Source: an uncultured Actinomycetes bacterium
GTDB lineage: Bacteria; Actinomycetota; Thermoleophilia; Solirubrobacterales; 70-9
Assembly (NCBI GenBank): GCA_937907435.1
Contig: CALCIA010000291.1
Coordinates: forward strand, 1 to 17,254
Length of the DNA stretch: 17,254 bases
Direction of reading: 5' to 3'
Positions 1 to 5,642 of the stretch are shown one piece after another. Both the position numbers and the translations under genes were made by a program. Under the pieces are notes generated by a model that saw only the letters and a list, made by a program, of their open reading frames with translations, ran no database searches and was not told the origin of the DNA. Each line of letters begins with the position of its first letter. Within the stretch, counting starts at the first letter, position 1.

Positions 1-43
1 CCGAGAACTCCGGTCTTCCTCCCGTGTTGTGCAACACCGACCT

Positions 44-95
44 ACGCGCTGCGTGGATTGACCGTGCTATGGCAAGGTCAAAGTACGCAGCGCGT
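44..95. repeat. Interrupted hairpin with CTAT in the loop
   Basis: Outer arms of 11 bp (44-54, ACGCGCTGCGT, with 85-95) pair perfectly. After a 3x3 internal loop, inner arms TTGACC (58-63) and GGTCAA (76-81) also pair, leaving a 12-nt loop that contains GCTAT. The plan (outer stem, internal loop, short inner stem, CTAT in the apical loop) resembles the palindromic repeats at 4074, 4135, 5523 and 16097, but the sequence differs. Kinship is only a suggestion. Confidence 0.5.
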
Positions 96-99
96 TATC

Positions 100-138
100 G
101 GCCCCTCGATTCAGGCCCGAAAAGGGCCTCTGGGGGCC
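100..138. repeat. Two-tier GC hairpin
   Basis: AGGCCC (113-118) pairs with GGGCCT (124-129) around a GAAAA loop. Outside it GGCCCC (100-105) pairs with GGGGCC (133-138). There is no T-tract on either side, so it is not a classical intrinsic terminator. Confidence 0.4.
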
Positions 139-264
139 GGAAAGTGTGACGTTCCCGGCATCTCTGTGTCCGATCCGGGCGAGGTGTGGAGGCTCCCCGA
201 CCTGATCGTCACGTAAGTCCGACTTCGCGACGTCCCTGTGACGCCTCTCCCACGCACCCCTCAC

Positions 265-322
265 GTCCTGGGCTCCTCATGGGGGTCACAGCCTGCCAGG
301 ACCCCCATGAGGAGCCCAGGAC
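265..322. repeat. Long perfect inverted repeat (23-bp arms)
   Basis: The arms at 265-287 and 300-322 are perfectly complementary over 23 bp, with a 12-nt loop (288-299). The left arm begins GTCCTGGGCTCC. It lies about 70 bases past the stop codon of the minus-strand ArsR-type gene ending at 395. It could act as a 3'-end stabiliser or terminator, though it has no T-tract, or be a small mobile palindrome. Perfection over 23 bp suggests recent origin or active selection. Confidence 0.75.
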
Positions 323-394
323 ACCCTGGACCCCACTCGGACGGCCGGGAGCGCCCGAACCCCCGCCCGTCCCTTCCCCAGGCCTTCGCCCCTT

Positions 395-976
395 TTAAGC
401 CGGATCCGGCGACTTGAAGTGGAGCATCTCGACCTTCGAGAGCATGCCGTTCTCGCCTGAGTCGGAGAGGCGTTTGGCGGATTCGCTCTGGATCTCGAAG
501 ACCTTGTCGAGGGTCTCGGTGAGGAGGGCGGAGACTTCGTCCCAGCCCTTTTTGTCGACGACCATCGGGGTGCGGCTCAGGTGGCGGTCCTCTTTCTCAT
601 CCATGGAGCCGCTTTTGACGGCCTCCTCGATGTCGTCGAACATCGATTTGAGCATCGCGCCGGAGAGGCCGGGGCGGAGGCTCTGGGGCATCCGGGCCCA
701 TTCGCTGTCGCTGAGGAACTGGCGGCGCGTGGCACGGTAGAAGTGCTCGGTGGCGCCGCGGCGCTGCTTGGTGTCGACGAGCTCGATGCAGTCGTATTTC
801 TCGAGCACGCGGACGTGGTAGGCGACGAGGTTGAGGCTCTGATCGAGCTCCTGGGCGAGCAGGTTGGGGCTGGCGACCCGCTCGTTCAGAATGATCAGGA
901 TCTGTACGCGCAGTGGGTGTGCGAAGGCTTTGGCGACGATCTGTTCGACGCCATCCTTCTTCTTCGTCTTAGGCAA
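395..976 (-). CDS. ArsR-type winged-helix transcriptional regulator
   Basis: Probable DNA-binding regulator. From the TTG start the protein is 193 residues. A winged-helix domain occupies roughly residues 10-85: 'AHPLRVQILIILNE' is the usual first helix of ArsR-like domains, 'NLVAYHVRVLEKYDCIEL' the recognition helix, and 'RRGATEHFYRA' the wing. The C-terminal half is helical and probably a dimer or sensor region; I cannot name a ligand, and no metal-binding Cys cluster is visible. I chose TTG at 976 because AAGGAAG lies 6 nt upstream and the protein then begins MPKTKKK. A GTG at 1009 would add 11 residues but has no Shine-Dalgarno. It stands alone, divergent from the USP-like gene. A possible promoter on this strand is TGGACT-N17-TAGCGT (1064-1036). 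Confidence 0.88.
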   Translation of the reverse strand: MPKTKKKDGVEQIVAKAFAHPLRVQILIILNERVASPNLLAQELDQSLNLVAYHVRVLEKYDCIELVDTKQRRGATEHFYRATRRQFLSDSEWARMPQSLRPGLSGAMLKSMFDDIEEAVKSGSMDEKEDRHLSRTPMVVDKKGWDEVSALLTETLDKVFEIQSESAKRLSDSGENGMLSKVEMLHFKSPDPA

Positions 977-1009
977 GGGGGACTTCCTTCGGTCGGTGGC
1001 AAGGGGCAC

Positions 1010-1313
1010 AGCGGTGGCAACGCGCCGATGCGAAAACGCTAATCAGTGTAAGTCAAGAAGTCCAGAAACGATCTTAAATTCTCGTTTATTTGTCGGCTTT
1101 TACCGGTTTCAACTTGATTGCTGTAAACGGCTGGAGTAAAACTACGTCTCCGCCGAAAGCGGGTGGCGGACAGGGAAACGCAGCACCGACACGGAGGTGG
1201 CGACAGTGCGGATGGGACGTTTGCAGGGGCGGATGGCGCCTGCGGCAATCACGAAGGGCTCCTGAACCACGGAGCAAGGGGCGGGGCGGTGGTCGCCGTG
1301 ACAGGCTAGGTCG
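1010..1313. promoter_or_regulatory. Divergent promoter region with structured leader
   Basis: About 300 bases between divergent genes. The part at 1030-1145 is much richer in A+T than its surroundings. On the plus strand TTGATT (1114-1119), a 17-nt spacer and TAAAAC (1137-1142) make a plausible promoter with a start near 1149, giving a leader of about 165 nt. That leader holds hairpins: TCCGCC (1149-1154) with GGCGGA (1165-1170), and GCTCC (1258-1262) with GGAGC (1271-1275). I could not match it to a riboswitch class. Confidence 0.45.
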
Positions 1314-1922
1314 GTGGCGCCTTGGAAGCTGCCGTTGATCGTCATCGCGATCGCCGTCCCGATCGTCGTCGGCATCCTGCTCGCCGGGCCCGAGGCGGGC
1401 CTGGCCCTCGGCGCCTTGGTGGCGGTGGTGCTGGTCTACGTCGCGGTGCGGATGCGCCCGCGCGGGGGGATCGGCGATTCGCCCGACCCGACGGTGCGCC
1501 GGCGGCTGCTGGTGGTGGTGAGCCGCCCGGTCGAGGACCCGGTGACGACCGCGGCGATCGCCGGCGAGGCGGGCGTCGACGGCACCCGTGACCTCGCCGA
1601 GGTGAGGATCCTCGCGCCCGCCCGGATCGGCTTCCTCGACCGCTGGGCATCCGACCTCGAGCCCGCCCGCCGCGAGGCGCAGAAGGCCCTGGTCGTCTCC
1701 GTCGCCTCGCTGGCCAAGGTCGGCGTCGTCGCCGAGGCGCGGGTCGGCGACGAGGACATCGTCCAGGCGGTCGAAGACCAGGTGGGCAGCTTCAAGGCGA
1801 CCGAGGTGGTGCTGGTGACGGGGACCGACGAGGACGACCCCGCCGCCGCCAGCGCGGCGGGCGAACTGGCCGACCGCCTGCGCACCGGCTTCCGCCGCCT
1901 CGTGGTCGGCATGCCCGGGTGA
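1314..1922 (+). CDS. Membrane-anchored protein with USP-like domain
   Basis: A 202-residue protein of unknown function. Two hydrophobic helices (about residues 5-24 and 28-46) form an N-terminal membrane hairpin, followed by an Arg-rich stretch. The soluble part (about 65-202) reads like a universal-stress-protein/Rossmann-type alpha/beta fold: a first strand RRLLVVVSRPV, a long helix around EPARREAQKALVVSVASLA, VGVVAEARVGDEDIVQAVED, then the strand TEVVLVTG. The GTG start is taken because the hydrophobic segment follows at once; a CAGGCT box ends 6 nt upstream, but a longer leader is equally possible. It is divergent from the ArsR-type gene at 395-976, which might regulate it. The USP assignment rests on pattern only. 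Confidence 0.75.
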   Translation: MAPWKLPLIVIAIAVPIVVGILLAGPEAGLALGALVAVVLVYVAVRMRPRGGIGDSPDPTVRRRLLVVVSRPVEDPVTTAAIAGEAGVDGTRDLAEVRILAPARIGFLDRWASDLEPARREAQKALVVSVASLAKVGVVAEARVGDEDIVQAVEDQVGSFKATEVVLVTGTDEDDPAAASAAGELADRLRTGFRRLVVGMPG

Positions 1923-1991
1923 GTCCGCGGCACGGCGCGACGAGCCGCCGGCCGCGCGGGTCCGGCGGCGCGGACCGGGCCTCCGCGACGA

Positions 1992-2273
1992 CTACGTGAG
2001 GCTGCCGAGGAGCTCGCCGATGCGGACGGCGGGACGGGTCGGGGCGACGAAGCCGTCCGCGACGGGGTGGAGGAGGCCGCTGCGGGTGAGCTCGTCGAGC
2101 GCGCGCTCGATGCCGTCGCGGGCGGCGAAGTCGTCCCCGGCGCCGATCAGCTCGCGGGCCAGCTCGTCGACGGTGATCCGGGCCGGGTGATGGTCGAGCA
2201 CGCGCTGGAGCACCACCGCTTCCAGACGAGCGTCGACGCGCTCGTTGGTCTGGGTGTTCTCGGGCGCCGCCAT
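1992..2273 (-). CDS. Small winged-helix-like protein
   Basis: A 93-residue protein lying 10 nt downstream of the ArsR-type gene on the same strand, so the two are probably one transcript. Predicted helices (VDARLEAVVLQRVLDHHP, TVDELARELIG, RDGIERALDELTRSGLLHPV) followed by a short strand pair (GFVAPT) have the order of a winged helix, with 'ALDELTRSGLLH' as the typical helix before the wing. It may bind DNA itself or modulate the adjacent regulator. ATG at 2273 is the only sensible start; no Shine-Dalgarno is visible, so translation may rely on coupling to the upstream gene. Confidence 0.72.
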   Translation of the reverse strand: MAAPENTQTNERVDARLEAVVLQRVLDHHPARITVDELARELIGAGDDFAARDGIERALDELTRSGLLHPVADGFVAPTRPAVRIGELLGSLT

Positions 2274-2283
2274 CGTCGGGACG

Positions 2284-2622
2284 CTAAGGGTCCGGCTGCT
2301 CGTCTTCTCCCCCCGGTGCAGGCTTGCCGTTCTCGCTAAGTCCGAGAACTGTGAGGACCCAGGGCTCGTCGATCGTCGTGGCGTAGAAGTGCTGGACCGA
2401 CCCGCGCACCGGCGCGGTGTTCACCAAGGTGACGGTGCCGCAGTCGGCGAGCACGCGGACGTGATAGCTGACGTTGGAGAGCGGCTCACGCAGCGCGTCG
2501 GAGATCTGGCGCGGGCTGAGCGGGTCCTGTTTCACCATCGCCCGCAGGATCTGCCTGCGCAGCGGGTGCCGCAGCGCGACCAGCAGTTCGTTGTCGTCGG
2601 TGTTGTTCGCGTCGCCCGCCAT
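2284..2622 (-). CDS. ArsR-family winged-helix regulator
   Basis: A compact 112-residue regulator. The domain runs from 'LLVALRHPLRRQILRAM' through 'SPRQISDALREPLSNVSYHVRVLADCGTVTLV' (helix-turn-helix, with SNVSYHVRVL the recognition helix) to the wing 'VRGSVQHFYA'. The two Cys-His pairs of metal-sensing ArsR proteins are absent, so another signal is likely. I chose ATG at 2622 because a near-consensus promoter on this strand predicts a transcript starting about 6 nt upstream. A TTG at 2646 would add 8 residues but lies upstream of that start. It heads a two-gene unit with the small protein at 1992-2273. An inverted repeat over its own -35 box suggests autoregulation. Confidence 0.87.
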   Translation of the reverse strand: MAGDANNTDDNELLVALRHPLRRQILRAMVKQDPLSPRQISDALREPLSNVSYHVRVLADCGTVTLVNTAPVRGSVQHFYATTIDEPWVLTVLGLSENGKPAPGGEDEQPDP

Positions 2623-2634
2623 GGTTCGGGCGGC

Positions 2635-2667
2635 AACATAGAGCAATTGAAATGTTTTGTCTACAAA
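2635..2667 (-). promoter_or_regulatory. Promoter and putative operator of the ArsR-type gene
   Basis: On the minus strand TAGACA (2663-2658), a 17-nt spacer and TATGTT (2640-2635) form a near-consensus promoter. The perfect inverted repeat TTTGT-CT-ACAAA (2656-2667) covers the -35 box, where a bound ArsR-type dimer would block polymerase. The predicted start near 2628 leaves a leader of about 6 nt. Confidence 0.6.
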
Positions 2668-2944
2668 CGGAGGCGTATCTGACGGGTCTCCATGAAGGCT
2701 TAAAGTTCTTGTGACACTTCCGTGCGGAATGTTTGAATTTGCAGGGATTCTTGGCCTAAATCGTCACATGGGCAGGACGGCTGATTGCCGATCCGTGAGG
2801 TTTCTGCGCCCCGGTTTCCGTCCATCTCGATGCAGACAAACAGTTGCGTATGTTTTGACCGGCTGCTAGCCCCCGTCGCCAAGGCCAAGGTTGGGATCGG
2901 CGGGCGCGGGTAAGTTGCCCGGACCCGTGAGTCGGGGCGACGTG
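2668..2944. other. Gene-free region upstream of the carboxylate-amine ligase
   Basis: No gene is visible. The left half is comparatively AT-rich. A weak plus-strand promoter, TTGCGT (2844-2849), 17 nt, TAGCCC (2867-2872), could serve the ligase gene and would give a leader of roughly 65 nt to the ATG at 2945. Confidence 0.35.
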
Positions 2945-4045
2945 ATGGGGAGACAAGCCGCAGAGCCTGAGCATCGCTTTGGCGCCTCGCCGCCGCTGAC
3001 GATCGGCGTCGAGGAAGAGCTTCTGTTGGTCGACGAGGGGAGGCGGCTGATCCCGGACGCCGAGCGGGTGATCGAGGCTCTCGACGCGGCGGCGCGGGAG
3101 GCGGTCAGCACCGAGATCTTCGCCGCCCAGATCGAGCTGAAGACGGGGATCTGCGGCGACGCCGCGGCGGCGGTGATCGAGCTCGCCGACCTCCGCGCGG
3201 CGGTGCGGGCGACCGGGGTCGGGCTGCTCGGAGCCGGGATCCACCCCGACGACGACGGCGGCGAGGCGCGGCTGGTGAGCAAGCCGCGCTACGACGTGGT
3301 CAAGGAGGATCTGGCGAGCCTGCTCTCGACGCCGCCCTCGGGGCTCCACGTCCACGTCGGCATGCCCGATCCGGAGACCGCGGTGCGGGTCGCCAACGCG
3401 ATGCGCCTGCGGCTGCCGATGCTGGCCGCGCTCGCCGCCAACTCGCCCTTCCGTGACGGCGCCGACAGCGGCTTGGCGAGCGCCCGCGCGGTCGAGGTCC
3501 GCGCCTACCCGCGCTTCGAAATGCCGCGCGAGTTCCTCGATTACGAGGAGTTCCTGGCGGTCGCCGACCAGCTGGTCGAGGCGGCCGGGGTCGACGACTA
3601 CACGTACATCTGGTGGGACGTGCGGCCACACCCGAAGCTCGGCACGGTCGAGGTGCGGGGGATGGACGTGCAGCCGACCGCGGCCGCCAACGCGGGCTTC
3701 GCGGCGCTGATCCGGGCGCTGGCGGCGCGCGAGGTCGACCGGCCCTCCTCCAGTGACCTGCAGCGCGAGGCGCTCGAGGAGTCCTATTACCAGGCGATCC
3801 GTCACGGGCTCGAGGCGCGGCTGATGGTCGCCGGCGGCGAGGCGGCCCCGGCGCCGGAGGTCGTGGCGCGGGCGCTCGCGGAAGCGCGGCCCTACGCGGA
3901 GGACCTCGACGGGCCGGGCGCCCTGGCGGAGATCGAGCGGATCCTCGTCGAGGGCAACGGCGCCGACCGCCAGCGCGCCGCCTTCGAGCGCGGCGGCATC
4001 CCCGCGGTGCTCGAGTACCTGGCCGAGGCCACCGCCGCGGATTGA
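2945..4045 (+). CDS. ybdK: YbdK-type carboxylate-amine ligase (GCS2 family)
   Basis: Predicted ATP-dependent ligase of the glutamate-cysteine ligase type 2 family, which joins a carboxylate to an amine through an acyl phosphate; members have weak gamma-glutamyl-cysteine ligase activity. Of 366 residues, close to the usual 370. Family marks: TIGVEEELLLVD near the N-terminus (residues 19-30, acidic ATP/Mg site), STEIFAAQIELKTG (about 55-67), SGLHVHVGM (132-140), LAANSPF, and YIWWDVRPHPKLGTVEVRG in the last third. ATG at 2945 is preferred because the conserved part begins about 18 residues later. A TTG at 2891 is the longer alternative, and a GTG lies one codon upstream. The true substrate is unknown and no thiol-metabolism gene lies beside it, so the YbdK label means family, not proven activity. 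Confidence 0.9.
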   Translation: MGRQAAEPEHRFGASPPLTIGVEEELLLVDEGRRLIPDAERVIEALDAAAREAVSTEIFAAQIELKTGICGDAAAAVIELADLRAAVRATGVGLLGAGIHPDDDGGEARLVSKPRYDVVKEDLASLLSTPPSGLHVHVGMPDPETAVRVANAMRLRLPMLAALAANSPFRDGADSGLASARAVEVRAYPRFEMPREFLDYEEFLAVADQLVEAAGVDDYTYIWWDVRPHPKLGTVEVRGMDVQPTAAANAGFAALIRALAAREVDRPSSSDLQREALEESYYQAIRHGLEARLMVAGGEAAPAPEVVARALAEARPYAEDLDGPGALAEIERILVEGNGADRQRAAFERGGIPAVLEYLAEATAAD

Positions 4046-4073
4046 CCCCCGCGCCCGGCTCGCCGCCCGTGGT

Positions 4074-4116
4074 GAGTTCGCAGAAGTCCGCGCTATCCGC
4101 GGCTTACTGCGAACGC
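4074..4116. repeat. Palindromic repeat, copy A
   Basis: Outer arms GTTCGCAG (4076-4083) and CTGCGAAC (4107-4114) pair perfectly. Inner arms CCGCG (4088-4092) and CGCGG (4098-4102) close a CTATC loop. First of four copies sharing GCGCTATMCGCGG; this one sits just after the carboxylate-amine ligase gene. Confidence 0.8.
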
Positions 4117-4134
4117 GCCCGGCGCCCCCTCTGG

Positions 4135-4179
4135 CGAGTTCGCACTTCTCCGCGCTATCCGCGGATTTCTGCGAACTCG
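4135..4179. repeat. Palindromic repeat, copy B
   Basis: Outer arms CGAGTTCGCA (4135-4144) and TGCGAACTCG (4170-4179), inner arms CCGCG/CGCGG around CTATC (4155-4159). It lies 18 bases after copy A in the same orientation, so the two form a tandem pair between the ligase gene and the GNAT gene. Confidence 0.82.
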
Positions 4180-4191
4180 TCGGGGCGGGGC

Positions 4192-4197
4192 TAGCCT
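4192..4197 (+). promoter_or_regulatory. -10 box TAGCCT (leaderless GNAT gene)
   Basis: TAGCCT ends 6 nt before the ATG at 4204, so transcription should begin at or next to the start codon. No Shine-Dalgarno is present, which fits leaderless translation. Confidence 0.5.
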
Positions 4198-4203
4198 CGG
4201 CGC

Positions 4204-4677
4204 ATGCACATCAGGGAGGCGGACGAGGGGGACGCGGCGGCGGTCACGGCGCTCTGGACGGAGGCTTACGCCAAAGCTGGGCCGGAAGGCCGGCAGGAGC
4301 CATACGCCTTGCAGGAGTACTTCGCGGTCGCCGCCGTCGCCCACGTCACAGTCGCGATCGACGACGGCGAGGTGGTCGCCGTCGCCGCGGTCTTCCCGCC
4401 GGGCGCGCCGGGGCGCTCGGTCGCCGGGCCGGGGGAGGCGGAGCTCGCGCGGCTGGCGGTCGCCGACCGGGCGCGGCGGCAGGGGGTCGGCCGCGCGCTG
4501 GTCCTCGGTGCGCTCGAGCGGGCGCGCGGGCTCGGCGCCGAGCGGGTCGCGCTCTGGAGCCGCCCGTACCAGACCGCCGCGCACGCTCTCTATGAATCGC
4601 TCGGCTGGCGGCGTGTCCCGGAGCGCGACGAGGACGACCGCGACGGGCGCCGCTGGGTCTTCGTCCTGGACCTTTGA
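4204..4677 (+). CDS. GNAT-family N-acetyltransferase
   Basis: A 157-residue acetyl-CoA-dependent acyltransferase of the GNAT fold, normal length for a single domain. It starts with the typical strand MHIREADEGDAAAVTALW, has a central beta hairpin (HVTVAIDDGEVVAVAAVF), and carries motif A: ELARLAVADRARRQGVGRAL (residues 80-99), where RRQGVGRA is the R/Q-x-x-G-x-G/A loop binding the CoA pyrophosphate. 'ALYESLGWRRV' near the end is motif B. The acceptor cannot be told from sequence. It stands between two repeat copies and the YbjQ-type gene and appears to have its own leaderless promoter. Family assignment is secure; function is open. Confidence 0.92.
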   Translation: MHIREADEGDAAAVTALWTEAYAKAGPEGRQEPYALQEYFAVAAVAHVTVAIDDGEVVAVAAVFPPGAPGRSVAGPGEAELARLAVADRARRQGVGRALVLGALERARGLGAERVALWSRPYQTAAHALYESLGWRRVPERDEDDRDGRRWVFVLDL

Positions 4678-4709
4678 CCGAACTTTCGCTTGTCCTCCGA
4701 TCGGCCGAT

Positions 4710-4715
4710 TAGGCT
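4710..4715 (+). promoter_or_regulatory. -10 box TAGGCT (leaderless YbjQ-type gene)
   Basis: TAGGCT ends 7 nt before the GTG at 4723. This supports GTG as the real start and a transcript with no leader. Confidence 0.5.
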
Positions 4716-4722
4716 GGCCGCC

Positions 4723-5046
4723 GTGATCATCACGACCATGAACGACCTCGGCCCCGGGTACGAGATCGAAGAGGTTCTCGGCGAGGTCTTCGGCCTCACC
4801 GTCCGCTCGCGCAACGTCGGCTCGCAGATCGGCGCTTCGCTCAAGTCCCTCGCCGGCGGCGAGTTGAAAGGCATGACGAAGATGCTGAAAGAAGGCCGCG
4901 AGCACGCGACCGAACGGCTGGTCGAGGAGGTCGAAGCGAAGGGCGGCAACGCGATCGTCGCCTTCCGCTACGACACCTCCGAGCTCGGCACCACCTGGAC
5001 CGAGGTCTGCGCCTACGGCACCGCCGTCCGCGCCCGCCAGAAATAG
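4723..5046 (+). CDS. ybjQ: YbjQ/UPF0145 family protein
   Basis: A 107-residue protein of the UPF0145 (YbjQ) family, often annotated as a putative heavy-metal-binding domain; family members form small oligomers and no biochemical role is established that I can name. Recognisable pieces are the opening IITTMNDLGPGYEIEEVLGEVFG, the middle SRNVGSQIGASLKSLAGGELKGMT, and the end GGNAIVAFRYDTSELGTTWTEVCAYGTAV. The family usually begins M-I-I-T-T, which fixes the GTG at 4723 rather than a TTG at 4690, and the -10 box agrees. A hairpin terminator follows 2 nt after the stop codon. Confidence 0.9.
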   Translation: MIITTMNDLGPGYEIEEVLGEVFGLTVRSRNVGSQIGASLKSLAGGELKGMTKMLKEGREHATERLVEEVEAKGGNAIVAFRYDTSELGTTWTEVCAYGTAVRARQK

Positions 5047-5048
5047 CC

Positions 5049-5072
5049 AAAAGCCGACTTCCCCCGGCTTTT
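5049..5072 (+). terminator. Short hairpin terminator after the YbjQ-type gene
   Basis: AAAAGCCG (5049-5056) and CGGCTTTT (5065-5072) form an 8-bp stem with an 8-nt loop, beginning 2 nt after the TAG stop. Four T residues end the 3' arm, so it is a weak or bidirectional intrinsic terminator. The last T is the first base of the next gene's -10 box. Confidence 0.55.
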
Positions 5073-5077
5073 ACAAT
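5072..5077 (+). promoter_or_regulatory. -10 box TACAAT (leaderless TPR gene)
   Basis: TACAAT is one base away from the TATAAT consensus and ends 6 nt before the ATG at 5084. It abuts the terminator hairpin of the upstream gene. No good -35 box is visible. Confidence 0.55.
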
Positions 5078-5083
5078 CGGGTG

Positions 5084-5452
5084 ATGCCCGATCCCGTTCC
5101 CGAGCCCACCTACACGCTCTACCGGCGCGGTATGGAGCTGCTCGAGGAGGGCGACTTCGAGGACGCCGCCGAGCCCCTCGCCGAGGCCGCCCGCCGCGAA
5201 CCGGAGAAGACCTCCGTGCGCGAGGCCCTCGGCCGTGCCTACTACCGCGCCGGCCGCTTCCGCCTCGCCGCAGTCGAGTTCGGCGCCGTGGTCGACAGCC
5301 ACCCCGTCAACGACTACGCGCACTTCTGCCTCGGTCGCGCCCTGAGCATGACCGGCGAGACCCGCCGCGCCCGCCACCACCTCGCCCTCGCCTCGAACCT
5401 CCGCCCCGACCGCCGCGACTACCGCTTCTACCGCCGCCTGCTCGACGCCTGA
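5084..5452 (+). CDS. TPR-repeat protein
   Basis: A 122-residue, probably cytoplasmic protein made of about three tetratricopeptide repeats. 'LYRRGMELLEEGDFEDAAEPLAEAARREP' is a classic TPR with the usual small and aromatic positions; 'VREALGRAYYRAGRFRLAAVEFGAVVDSHP' and 'AHFCLGRALSMTGETRRARHHLALASNLRP' follow with the 34-residue period. There is no catalytic domain, signal peptide or membrane segment, so it is likely a protein-binding adaptor; its partner is unknown. A GTG one codon upstream (5081) is possible, but the -10 box spacing favours ATG at 5084. Confidence 0.88.
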   Translation: MPDPVPEPTYTLYRRGMELLEEGDFEDAAEPLAEAARREPEKTSVREALGRAYYRAGRFRLAAVEFGAVVDSHPVNDYAHFCLGRALSMTGETRRARHHLALASNLRPDRRDYRFYRRLLDA

Positions 5453-5522
5453 GCGTCGGCGGCACAGGTCCCAAGGGGAGCGCAGGGGAGGGACGACACG
5501 CACCCCCGGCGCTCCCCCGGAT

Positions 5523-5565
5523 GAGTTCGCACTTCTCCGCGCTATCCGCGGATTACTGCGAACTC
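5523..5565. repeat. Palindromic repeat, copy C
   Basis: Outer arms GAGTTCGCA (5523-5531) and TGCGAACTC (5557-5565), inner arms CCGCG (5537-5541) and CGCGG (5547-5551) around CTATC. It is nearly identical to copy B over its whole length and sits between the convergent TPR and surface-protein genes. A weaker GC hairpin (CCCCG 5602-5606 with CGGGG 5621-5625) follows in the same gap. Confidence 0.82.
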
Positions 5566-5642
5566 GACCCGAGGGGGTGCGACGAAAGCGTTGCGGAAGG
5601 GCCCCGTGACCACGCGTTCGCGGGGACCGGTTGATCAGCGGC

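Larger units (their letters stand above)
1..394. other. Gene-free left edge with several hairpins
   Basis: I see no convincing gene in these 394 bases; the short frames have no recognisable protein features. Several inverted repeats fill it: a 6-2-6 palindrome GTGTTG-TG-CAACAC at 24-37, an interrupted hairpin at 44-95, another at 100-138, and a long perfect hairpin at 265-322. The last lies just past the stop of the minus-strand regulator, so part of the region may be its 3' end. The window edge hides what lies to the left. Confidence 0.6.

Noticed and set aside
265..322. Intrinsic terminator of the ArsR-type gene
   Set aside because: The stem is strong, but no T-tract follows on the minus strand, so I list it as an inverted repeat of unknown role.
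1149..1313. Known riboswitch in the leader of the USP-like gene
   Set aside because: I compared it by eye with TPP, FMN, SAM, glycine, c-di-GMP, c-di-AMP, ZTP and fluoride signatures and found no convincing match.
2756..3805. 349-codon minus-strand frame opposite the carboxylate-amine ligase
   Set aside because: Shadow of the ligase gene; the plus-strand protein has clear family motifs.
4074..5565. CRISPR-like recurrence of near-identical repeats
   Set aside because: Copies are palindromic, unevenly spaced (18 bases, then about 1.3 kb) and lie between genes; there are no spacers or cas genes.
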